A stretch of 64,000 nt of DNA from Bacteroides sp. M10. Its GTDB lineage: Bacteria > Bacteroidota > Bacteroidia > Bacteroidales > Bacteroidaceae. A program made the position numbers and the translations under genes. Location of the stretch: positions 1,384,501 through 1,448,500 of the forward strand of contig NZ_CP060488.1 of the NCBI RefSeq assembly GCF_014334015.1, written 5' to 3'. The number at the start of each line of letters is the position of its first letter. The stretch's first letter is position 1. Positions 1-6,926 of this stretch are shown one piece after another. The notes beneath the pieces were generated by a model that was not told where the DNA came from, did not search any database, and worked only from the letters and a program-made list of their open reading frames with translations.

Positions 1-2
1 AA

Positions 3-68
3 AGTCTTTCAGAAACTTCCGGCTTTCAGGAGAAGATTATTGCAGGTAGAAAGAACAATCTTTATTAA
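3..68 (+). other. possible C-terminal tail of a gene cut by the window edge
   Basis: Frame 3 is open from the window edge to a TAA at 66-68 and would encode about 21 residues ending in NNLY. Frame 1 is also open, to a TAA at 79-81, so the correct frame cannot be decided here. No family is recognisable from so short a tail. An AT-rich stretch without genes follows, up to the ISL3 element. Confidence 0.2.
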
Positions 69-173
69 AAAGAGAAGGTAAATCGGATTTATTATAAACA
101 TAATTATTATATTTATAATAATCAATATTGCAGTCATTGTTAATTCTTTTATTCCAGTCACTCCCTACTAGAA

Positions 174-181
174 ACGATTTT
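174..181. repeat. left target-site duplication of the ISL3 element
   Basis: The sequence acgatttt sits directly outside the left terminal repeat and is repeated exactly at 2010-2017 outside the right one. Confidence 0.93.
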
Positions 182-2009
182 GGTTCTTCGTCAAATTTGG
201 TGGTAATCTCTTTTTTATTTCACCGGTCTTCTTCTTTCTTAATCCTATTAAAAGTTGTAGATATGTTTGCTTTTTAGTAACTTTAAAGACACCACATCAT
301 TAAGAGTTACAATGCAACAAGTCATATCTACAACGTACAAATATACATCAAAAAAAGAAAATACTCCTACAAATAGGGGATTATTCCATGATTTCAGATT
401 CAGTCTTGGCTACGATAATCTGCAACAAGATGGTATCTCTGAAGCTGTTAGCTCATTGACGGTCTTTCTACATACGGCTGGCAAGGGGGCTTCCTGTCCT
501 TATTGCGGACATTTCAGTCACCGATTGCACAGTTACTACTCCCGTCATATTCAGGATCTTGAAGTTTACGGTCATACTTTGGAGTTAGTCATAAAGGTTG
601 GCAAATATTATTGTGATAATGTTTCTTGTCCACAAAAAATATTCTGCGAACCGTTGTCTTTTCTGGCTCGTCGGTATGGTAGACGGAGCTATCTTGTTGA
701 GGAACGCATCAGATCGATAAGCTTGGAACTTACTTCCCGAAAGGCCTCTTCTCTTTTACAACTGTTCCATATAACGGCCAGTAGTTCTTCCTGCTTACGC
801 ATCCTACAACAGTGCGGACAACATAATCCTATGCATAATAAAAGTATTTATGTAGGTATTGATGATTTTGCCTATAAAAAAGGTAAGGATTATATGAGTG
901 TGGTCGTAGACCAGATGACACACATACCTATTGCTTTGTTAGAGGATAGAAACGGAGAAGCACTTGATAACTGGCTCATCCGGAATCCTCAAATACAATA
1001 TATAACGAGAGACCGTGGAAGATGTTTCACAGAAGCTATAAACAGAATAATCCCTGGTGTTACACAAATCTGCGACCGGTTCCATCTAATCAAGAATATG
1101 ACGGACACGATGATACCGGAAATAGAGAAAATGATTCGTCAGACCAAGAAAAAGCTCAAATACGAATATCCTGACAGAGACACGGCTTCTTCGTTAATTC
1201 TTCAGGACATATTTAACATGGGAGATGTCCGACACAGAGAAAAATTAAAGATATACAGGGAAAGCTTGAACTTAAAAATGCAGGGGATGACCATTGAGCA
1301 GACAGCCACACATTTGGGTAAGAAAAGTCGCTACATTTATAAGATCATTCACAACAGAAGAATAGGGGCATACTTGAATGAGCAACAGAAGACAGCTCTT
1401 AAATATGTATCCGAACTGGCTACAATCATTAGTGCGGGCTGTATTACTCGAAAAATATTGGCGCAAAAAATGGGGAGTAAAATCAGTGGCGCACTTATTG
1501 GAAGGATAACATCCAGCTTGCGAAAAAGGTATCAACAAAAGAGGAAGGAAATCAAGGAGCATAATGAGAGCATTGAAAACGGAAGTAAAATACAGAGAGT
1601 TTCACAGAATCAGATACGCAAATACATTCTAAAGGGAGAATCGGATAATCCTAAACTAGCGGAACTGTATAAGTCCTCACCACAGATAAAAGAACTCTTA
1701 AGCGTGTGTCAAAATTTCAGAGACATGATTAATGGGAACACTTATGATAAGGATATTAGAAAGTGGATTGAAAAAGCGAAGGCAACACGGAATATGCCAC
1801 TAACGAACTTTGCATATGGTATTGAAAAAGACTGGGAGGCAGTACAGGCAGCTATTGATATCCCCTTCAGTAACGGATTACTGGAGGGGACAGTGAATAA
1901 AATTAAAGCGGTAAAAAGACAGATGTACAATAGGGCAGGAATTAAACTACTGAGAGCGAAGATTATTTATTCACAATAGAAGAAGTACCACCAAATTTGA
2001 CGAAGAACC
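182..2009 (+). mobile_element. complete ISL3-family insertion sequence
   Basis: The element is bounded by perfect 23-bp terminal inverted repeats at 182-204 and 1987-2009 (outer ends ggttcttcg and cgaagaacc). The flanking 8 bp, acgatttt, is duplicated exactly at 174-181 and 2010-2017. An 8-bp target duplication and one long transposase gene are what the ISL3 family produces. Intact ends, an intact gene and a perfect duplication point to a recent, probably still mobile copy (inference). It carries no passenger gene. Confidence 0.95.
312..1979 (+). CDS. ISL3-family transposase
   Basis: DDE transposase of 555 residues that cuts and pastes the surrounding element. The N-terminal part has a zinc-binding module (CPYCG near residue 64, and a CDNVSCPQK cluster), then a helix-turn-helix region. 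The catalytic core contains D184 or D185 (in YVGIDDFAY), D234 (in YITRDRG) and E525 (in GLLEGTVNK), with the conserved C-terminal KRQMYNRAG segment usual for ISL3 enzymes. I chose the ATG at 312; the frame is also open upstream to a TTG at 267, but the added residues do not look conserved. The length is slightly above the usual 400-550 of the family. It is the only gene in the element and its stop lies 7 bp inside the right inverted repeat. No frameshift or internal stop is visible, so it should be functional. Confidence 0.93.
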   Translation: MQQVISTTYKYTSKKENTPTNRGLFHDFRFSLGYDNLQQDGISEAVSSLTVFLHTAGKGASCPYCGHFSHRLHSYYSRHIQDLEVYGHTLELVIKVGKYYCDNVSCPQKIFCEPLSFLARRYGRRSYLVEERIRSISLELTSRKASSLLQLFHITASSSSCLRILQQCGQHNPMHNKSIYVGIDDFAYKKGKDYMSVVVDQMTHIPIALLEDRNGEALDNWLIRNPQIQYITRDRGRCFTEAINRIIPGVTQICDRFHLIKNMTDTMIPEIEKMIRQTKKKLKYEYPDRDTASSLILQDIFNMGDVRHREKLKIYRESLNLKMQGMTIEQTATHLGKKSRYIYKIIHNRRIGAYLNEQQKTALKYVSELATIISAGCITRKILAQKMGSKISGALIGRITSSLRKRYQQKRKEIKEHNESIENGSKIQRVSQNQIRKYILKGESDNPKLAELYKSSPQIKELLSVCQNFRDMINGNTYDKDIRKWIEKAKATRNMPLTNFAYGIEKDWEAVQAAIDIPFSNGLLEGTVNKIKAVKRQMYNRAGIKLLRAKIIYSQ

Positions 2010-2017
2010 ACGATTTT
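2010..2017. repeat. right target-site duplication of the ISL3 element
   Basis: Second copy of the 8-bp duplication acgatttt, identical to 174-181. Confidence 0.93.
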
Positions 2018-2272
2018 TAAATTTCATTTCTCATATTCTCATTAATTATTATAAACAGCATATAATCAAACAATTATCTTATGAGAAATATCGTATTGAA
2101 AAGTGTTTCTCATAAGACAATCCCTATTTTAGCGTAAATTCCGGCTTATTCTCATAACGTTTTAGGCTATTTCTCATAGTCAGCTTACCAGCCTTCCCTT
2201 TCGTGACAAATCCTCATTAAACAACCGTTATACACCCGTTATACTTCTATTATCCCATAACCATCATTACAT
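2018..2272. other. gene-free AT-rich stretch between the two IS elements
   Basis: No credible gene. The octamer ttctcata recurs at 2028, 2107, 2149 and 2171, the last two exactly 22 bp apart. An 11-bp-spaced pair of cgttatac lies at 2226 and 2237. An inverted pair cttatgagaaa / tttctcataag lies at about 2080-2116. With the IS66 element removed, this stretch abuts the 22-bp array at 4675-4872 and may be a decayed part of it (inference). Confidence 0.5.
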
Positions 2273-2280
2273 TAACGTGC
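2273..2280. repeat. left target-site duplication of the IS66 element
   Basis: The sequence taacgtgc immediately precedes the terminal gtaagc and recurs at 4651-4658. Confidence 0.92.
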
Positions 2281-2317
2281 GTAAGCATTCGGTCTCGTGC
2301 GTATTCTCTCCAAACTC

Positions 2318-2366
2318 TTATAAAGTCAAAAGCCAGACGGAGTACGTCTGGCTTTTGACTTTATAA
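2318..2366 (-). terminator. 22-bp perfect hairpin at the 3' end of tnpC
   Basis: A perfect 22-bp stem (2318-2339 with 2345-2366) and a 5-base loop begin 11 bp past the tnpC stop, inside the IS66 element. Its position suits a transcription terminator for the minus-strand transposase message. It lacks a clear run of T after the stem, so protection against read-in transcription is an alternative role. Confidence 0.6.
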
Positions 2367-2377
2367 ACCTTTCTTGT

Positions 2378-3991
2378 TTATCCTTTCCAATTAAATGGCA
2401 GTAAATCGGAGTAGTCGTTTTTCTCTTCTCTTTCTTTATCCTGTACTCTAATCACCACGTCCTGCATCCATAGTTTTGGGTTCACCTTATTTTCCCTGCA
2501 ACATCCCATCAGTGAAAAGAATATTGCCGCTGCGTGTGCTGCCTCATGCGATCCGGAGAAGAGTGTATTTTTTCTGTTTACAGTCAACGGTCTAATAGAA
2601 CGCTCCACCGGATTATTATCAATGCAGAACTGTGCATCATTGACATATCCGGACAGTTGTTCAAAGCGTGTGTACATATAGAATATGGCCTTGGCAACAG
2701 GCGATTTATCGACCGTATGTTCATATTCCTCTTTGCACCATTTTTCCAGTCCTTTGATAATAGGGTACGATTTTTCCCGGCGAAGCTTTACTACAGCCTC
2801 GCCTTCCAGATGTTCTATCCTGATTTCCTCCTCCACAGCATACAGTCTGCCTATTTGTTCAAGTGCATACCTTGCTCTGGGAGGGTCATTTCCTTCCGCT
2901 TCCACAAACTTGCGCCTGACGTGTGCCCAACAGCACAAGTGCAACTTTCCGGGTAGCGTGTCGAACTCGTCATATACTGCAAAGCCGTCACTCTGTACCA
3001 CGCGGACCTGTCCTGCCAGCAGTGTGTCTATTCCGCTGCTGCCACGCCCCTTGTGATATTCAAAGAAGGGGGTATGAAACCGGGGCAGATAGAAGTTCCA
3101 CATATACCCGCGATGAAGAGCACCGGGTCGGTCGCTTTCAAGTACGGGGTGGGGCGTCTCATCGGCCATGACGTAATAACTGTCCTTAACCAGTTCACGA
3201 AGCTCATTGTAGATCGGCTCCAAACGCTGTGCGGCAGCCATCATCCAGTTACTTACGGTGGAAGGACTCAGATGGATGCCTTCACGCTCAAAAATGTCCA
3301 GCTGTCTGTGCAGAGGCAGGTGATCGTAATATTTGGCGGTGGCAATGTGGGACAGTACACTCTCCGAGGCATTGCTGTGAGGGTGTGCCATTACGGGCAT
3401 GGGAGCAGTTATGATACGACCGTCGGCAAGCCGGTATTTAGGACGGATGATGCGTCTCACATAGAATCGGGCAGGGCTGACGGCATATTGTTCGCTCACT
3501 TCCTCCCCCAGCTTCGTCGCTCCCTCCAGAGAAAGACCTTCCGGCATGGGAATGATGATTTCTTCACGGGGAAGGGACGGATCGATGGGCTTACGGGCGT
3601 GGGGAGTAATCTTTTGGGTGAAGCTCTTACGGAAACGATTGTAACCATTCTCCGACCGGGCAGATTTCTCAGCCGTTTTCTGCTCCTCCGCTACCGGGTC
3701 ATTGACATCGGACGGAGATTCAAAACAGATGCTCAATTGGTTGGCATCTTCGGGAAGATGACGTTTTTCACTGGATTTACCCCATAAACGGCGTGTCAAA
3801 TCAGCCAATTTCCATCTCAGGTCAGCAATGACGGCTGTACAGGCTGAGATTTCCTCAACTTGGCGGGAATACTCCTGCAAAGAGGCTGCGTATTTTCTCT
3901 GAAGTTCCGCATGTTCCTTTTCAAGACGTTCACGTTCCTTGCGCAACTCTTCGTACTCTTCCAAAGTAAAGGTAATGACTGGTTCTTTCAC
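2378..3991 (-). CDS. tnpC: IS66-family transposase TnpC
   Basis: DDE transposase of 537 residues. Residues 1-75 form a charged coiled coil (heptad-like Glu/Leu runs), as in TnpC proteins. The catalytic triad is visible as D277 (in MADETPHPV), D335 (in QSDGFAVYDE) and E463 (in NNPVERSIRP). The C-terminal NRKNTLFSGSHEAAHAAA segment is a hallmark of IS66 transposases. Translation appears to start at GTG (3991), because the nearby upstream ATG runs straight into a stop. tnpB ends 69 bp upstream and is probably co-transcribed. The length is normal for the family and no disruption is visible. Confidence 0.95.
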   Translation of the reverse strand: MKEPVITFTLEEYEELRKERERLEKEHAELQRKYAASLQEYSRQVEEISACTAVIADLRWKLADLTRRLWGKSSEKRHLPEDANQLSICFESPSDVNDPVAEEQKTAEKSARSENGYNRFRKSFTQKITPHARKPIDPSLPREEIIIPMPEGLSLEGATKLGEEVSEQYAVSPARFYVRRIIRPKYRLADGRIITAPMPVMAHPHSNASESVLSHIATAKYYDHLPLHRQLDIFEREGIHLSPSTVSNWMMAAAQRLEPIYNELRELVKDSYYVMADETPHPVLESDRPGALHRGYMWNFYLPRFHTPFFEYHKGRGSSGIDTLLAGQVRVVQSDGFAVYDEFDTLPGKLHLCCWAHVRRKFVEAEGNDPPRARYALEQIGRLYAVEEEIRIEHLEGEAVVKLRREKSYPIIKGLEKWCKEEYEHTVDKSPVAKAIFYMYTRFEQLSGYVNDAQFCIDNNPVERSIRPLTVNRKNTLFSGSHEAAHAAAIFFSLMGCCRENKVNPKLWMQDVVIRVQDKEREEKNDYSDLLPFNWKG

Positions 3992-4060
3992 TGCATATCC
4001 ACTTTTTTATTATGTGGCAAAGTTATCAAAATAAACCTGTACGGCTTGTAGGATGGGAGA

Positions 4061-4570
4061 TTACTTTTCAACTGTTTTCCGATACTTTTTAACAGTAAGC
4101 AGCTCATTCAGGCGATTCCAGGAAATTTGAAGAAAATCTCTTTTCCGTTCGTCCTTTTTCAAGAAGAAAGAACTGTGGTTCAGACGACGGCATTCCAGTC
4201 GGTATTCGTCCTCGCACCGATAGAGGATATGCAATCTGCTACGGGAACGGTCAAGAAAAATATGACAACTCTGCTCTGACACGCAAGAACCCGTGTGCCG
4301 GATGACCTCGCCACAAAGACCGTCAATACCTTTATGGAAATTACAACCATTGGGATAAAGGTAATAAGACCAGAAAGGACTGTTACGGAAAAGACCAAGA
4401 CCTAAGGGGAGAAGTAGATCCTGAGGAGAATGGATGCCAAGACTGGAAGCCGAAACTTTATAACGACGACCACCATCAAATATGAAAAGAACAGAATCAA
4501 AATGGTTAGACTCGGATAAGAGACTACGCAGCTTTTCACTTTCACTAGAAAATACTAATACTGAACACAT
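4061..4570 (-). CDS. tnpB: IS66 accessory protein TnpB with N-terminal extension
   Basis: 169 residues, required with TnpC for transposition of IS66 elements (family knowledge). The C-terminal 105 residues match the Orf2/TnpB pattern: a YLYPNGCNFHKGIDGLCGEV segment comparable to the usual MRKG-DGL motif, then the CHIFLDRSRSRLHILY strand pattern and a YRLECRRL strand. The first 65 or so residues (MCSVLVFSSESEKLRSLL onward) have no counterpart in a typical 115-residue TnpB. They could be an extension or a remnant of tnpA, which is otherwise missing. An internal start nearer residue 60 is possible. Confidence 0.8.
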   Translation of the reverse strand: MCSVLVFSSESEKLRSLLSESNHFDSVLFIFDGGRRYKVSASSLGIHSPQDLLLPLGLGLFRNSPFWSYYLYPNGCNFHKGIDGLCGEVIRHTGSCVSEQSCHIFLDRSRSRLHILYRCEDEYRLECRRLNHSSFFLKKDERKRDFLQISWNRLNELLTVKKYRKTVEK

Positions 4571-4650
4571 AATGGATTAAGATGATTATGAAGGCACAAA
4601 GGTAGGAAAGAAAAGAAGGGAAAGAAACACGCACGAGCCCGAATGCTTAC

Positions 4651-4658
4651 TAACGTGC
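4651..4658. repeat. right target-site duplication of the IS66 element
   Basis: Second copy of taacgtgc, identical to 2273-2280, directly after the right inverted repeat. Confidence 0.92.
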
Positions 4659-4674
4659 CGATATTGTTAACTTC

Positions 4675-4872
4675 CCACGGCCGTGGTGACTTCTTTCCAC
4701 AGCCGTGACGAGTTCCTACCACGGCCGTGGGAAGATCTTGTCACGGCCGTGACGAACTAAAGATACCGGTGCTTTAGTGGAATTATACCGATATCCTAAC
4801 GTAACTATACCGGTATTCCAACATAACGATGCCGCCATTCCAACGTAAGTATACCGACTACTCTCCCCATAA
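4675..4872. repeat. array of nine degenerate 22-bp units with palindromic cores
   Basis: Units begin at 4675, 4697, 4719, 4741, 4763, 4785, 4807, 4829 and 4851, an exact 22-bp period. The first four share a 12-bp core close to ccacggccgtgg, a perfect palindrome in units 1 and 3. The next five share a core close to ataccggtat followed by a tail like tccaacgtaac. The period is not a multiple of three and no gene covers it. It lies beside the IS66 insertion and upstream (on the minus strand, downstream) of the AlbA_2 gene. It matches no named repeat family that I recognise. Confidence 0.85.
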
Positions 4873-5129
4873 AGTCCCACTTGATTAATCTTAAAACAAG
4901 GCACTTGACAAGAAATCAAGGCTGACAATAAAAGTGCATATATTTTATTATCAGCATCTATTGTCATACAGTATAAAATTGATAGTCAACCACTTAAACA
5001 TCATCTTGACAGATTGACAATAAAAAGAGCACAAATCGTTAAGTATTAGCTCTACAAAATAATATGACTGAACTTTCTGGAAAGTTTTGTGGAAAATAAA
5101 ATTGTTATTTTGGAAATAGCAGCATAGTA
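4873..5129. other. AT-rich intergenic remainder
   Basis: No gene is visible. The motif gacaataaaa recurs near 4923 and 5013, each followed by a GCA-containing hexamer, but no longer repeat or clear hairpin is evident. Confidence 0.4.
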
Positions 5130-6509
5130 TCATTGTCGTTTTAGTATTACCCACACACCAGCATTATCCTTGCCTTTATGCTTCAAAACACCCATATTTT
5201 TCATAGTAGAAAGATCGCGTTCTACTGTGCGCTGACTCACCGACAAAGTCTCCGACATTTGTTTGGCGGTGATTGTCGGTGACTCCTTTATGAGATTTAG
5301 TATTTTCTGCTGTCGTTCAGTGAGTTTAGTCTCCGACATATCTTCGTCATTGTCTCCGACATCTGGCATGTCGGTGGAGGCAAAAATGGTGGTCTGAAAT
5401 TGAGTTGGAGTAGATTTGAATACAGGTTTCAGCTCATCCCTATATCCATCCAAAGTCTTGGTCTCATTGCAAATGCGTGTAAGTCCACTGCCTCGCTTCT
5501 CCATATAGTCCAGTTGTGCCATCACATTTGCGAGTATCGGATTACGTCTTTCGGAAGAAACGTCCGCAATATCCAAGTCTTGAATCAATGCCCCATTATA
5601 CATGCCTCCGGGTGATGTTACAGTAAGACGGTCATCATAAATATCAAGATGTACCTCACTACCCATCACAGTATAGTCTCGGTGAATGAAATGGTTAACC
5701 ATCGCTTCAAGAACTGCGCGTTCCGCATACTCTGGTTTATTTTTTCGTCCATCAGGCAATTTTTCCCAACCTCTCTTTGTATTTGATTTTACAAAGTTCA
5801 TTGCTTCACGAAGTAACATCAGCACATTACCAGTGAACTCGGCATCATTAATAGCATCCCCCTTCACTCTGCCATCCCACCGTGTACAGTATAGACGTGA
5901 TTGCCACAATGGAGAATCATCAGCGAACAATGCACCTGCGTTAGTAAGGCATCCGGTGTTAGTAACGAGTCCAAATGACAAAAGATATTTTTTGTTCCAC
6001 TCTTGGCTTGTACGTGTTTTGAAAGTGTTTGCTATTATCGTGAAAGAATGGTCTTCAACTTTATAATCCGTGTGTAGGGAATCAAATGTTTTATTTGAGC
6101 CTTTCAATATCAAGCGTACCATTTGCTCTGCCGTTGCAGGTAAACTCTCATCGCCAACACGAACAAAAGCAATACGCTGACCATCACCGACATAATAGTA
6201 AGGAGTATAACTGCCAGCATTAACTTTCAGTTGTAATATGTCAAGGTCACCAATTCTTTGTGGAACCATTTCGACATCAGGCAATGGATCCATGTAGTCG
6301 CGAATCTTGCTGCTGATGGTTTCACAAACATGCTGCACATCATCAAGACCTCTGACAACACCATCATCGTCTATGCCAAAGAAAAGTGAACCGCCCCGAC
6401 CATTGGCAAAAGCACTTATACTCTTTAGCCAGCTCTTAGGCTTCTTTTCTTCAAGCATTAATTTAAAATCGTATGCGGTGCATTCTGCTATCAGAGTCTC
6501 TAATTTCAT
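5130..6509 (-). CDS. AlbA_2 / ATP-binding winged-helix regulator
   Basis: 459 residues. Residues 10-130 resemble the Schlafen-type AlbA_2 putative DNA/nucleic-acid-binding domain, with the glycine-rich FANGRGGSLFFGIDDDG motif followed by RGLDDV. The middle (about 260-350) has the AVLEAMVNHFIHRDY and SPGGMYNG segments of the GHKL-like ATP-binding region usual in this COG2865-type family. Residues 398-459 form a winged helix (LTERQQKILNLI, SQRTVERDL). Members are often mislabelled as RecG-like; the role is probably transcriptional regulation or defence-related nucleic-acid handling, but no specific function is established. It stands alone on the minus strand, with its start at the ATG at 6509. 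Confidence 0.85.
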   Translation of the reverse strand: MKLETLIAECTAYDFKLMLEEKKPKSWLKSISAFANGRGGSLFFGIDDDGVVRGLDDVQHVCETISSKIRDYMDPLPDVEMVPQRIGDLDILQLKVNAGSYTPYYYVGDGQRIAFVRVGDESLPATAEQMVRLILKGSNKTFDSLHTDYKVEDHSFTIIANTFKTRTSQEWNKKYLLSFGLVTNTGCLTNAGALFADDSPLWQSRLYCTRWDGRVKGDAINDAEFTGNVLMLLREAMNFVKSNTKRGWEKLPDGRKNKPEYAERAVLEAMVNHFIHRDYTVMGSEVHLDIYDDRLTVTSPGGMYNGALIQDLDIADVSSERRNPILANVMAQLDYMEKRGSGLTRICNETKTLDGYRDELKPVFKSTPTQFQTTIFASTDMPDVGDNDEDMSETKLTERQQKILNLIKESPTITAKQMSETLSVSQRTVERDLSTMKNMGVLKHKGKDNAGVWVILKRQ

Positions 6510-6643
6510 TTTTTATGATGGCTACTATATTATCAATCAATAAAATTCATTGTCTATTCTCGTTACAAAATTACAACTAATTATCGAAAAGCAGTATAAG
6601 AATCATCGTTTTGCGTATATTCTAAGCACTTTTTCATGAAACG

Positions 6644-6751
6644 TTAATAACAAGTAGAGTGATAGCCAATTTTTCCACCATATCTACCAGCTTTTGATAT
6701 GATATCGATGCCATTTGTATTTTGCATCCATTCTTTTGCACTAAGGCGATA
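6644..6751 (-). pseudogene. remnant of a KilA-N domain gene
   Basis: The minus strand from 6751 to a TAA at 6646-6644 reads YRLSAKEWMQNTNGIDII followed by SKAGRYGGKIG. This is the signature segment of Bacteroides KilA-N (phage antirepressor-type) proteins, where intact members read like LTPKxWIEKTxAIGIISKAGRYGGT followed by YAHKDIAFEF. The N-terminal half is gone: the fragment begins exactly where a 60-bp palindrome ends. After GRYGGK the reading departs from the family and stops. Only about 35 codons survive, so no function is expected. Confidence 0.75.
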
Positions 6752-6752
6752 A

Positions 6753-6812
6753 CTGAACAACCCCAATTTTAATTGTGCCGAATTCGACACAATTAAAATT
6801 GGGGTTGTTCAG
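6753..6812. repeat. 60-bp near-perfect palindrome
   Basis: The 25-bp arm at 6753-6777 (starting ctgaacaacc) is exactly complementary to 6788-6812. The 10-bp centre is itself palindromic (cgaattcg) except for one flanking pair, so the stem runs essentially through 60 bp. It lies 115 bp beyond the GH2 stop on the minus strand, so it may end that operon's transcript. An AT-rich stem without a U-tract is unusual for a terminator, and it coincides with the edge of the KilA-N remnant. Confidence 0.85.
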
Positions 6813-6926
6813 CTTCTCCCAAATACCTAGAAATTCTACAGTGTTTCGATTCCTAAGCCTATTCGAGAAGAAGAATACAAAGGTAAGTACCTTACAATAG
6901 AAACAGACAAAAGAAAAACAATTCCG

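Larger units (their letters stand above)
2281..4650 (-). mobile_element. complete IS66-family insertion sequence
   Basis: The ends are gtaagcattcggtctcgtgc at 2281-2300 and its near-exact reverse complement at 4631-4650 (19 of 20 match, with further similarity inward). The flanking 8 bp taacgtgc is duplicated at 2273-2280 and 4651-4658. Terminal gtaag and an 8-bp duplication are typical of IS66. At 2370 bp it holds tnpB and tnpC in minus orientation and a strong hairpin near the tnpC end. A separate tnpA is not seen. Both genes look intact. Confidence 0.94.

Noticed and set aside
2028..2178. Additional insertion-sequence ends around the ttctcata repeats
   Set aside because: No transposase, no paired termini and no target duplication; the repeats are too short.
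3053..3787. 244-codon open frame on the plus strand
   Set aside because: Antisense to the IS66 tnpC gene, which has a complete DDE triad.
4675..4872. CRISPR array
   Set aside because: There is no alternation of constant repeat and unique spacer; the units are contiguous, 22 bp long and vary throughout, and no cas genes are present.
5130..6509. RecG helicase
   Set aside because: The protein lacks helicase motifs; the similarity is only to AlbA_2-type proteins that are often mislabelled this way.
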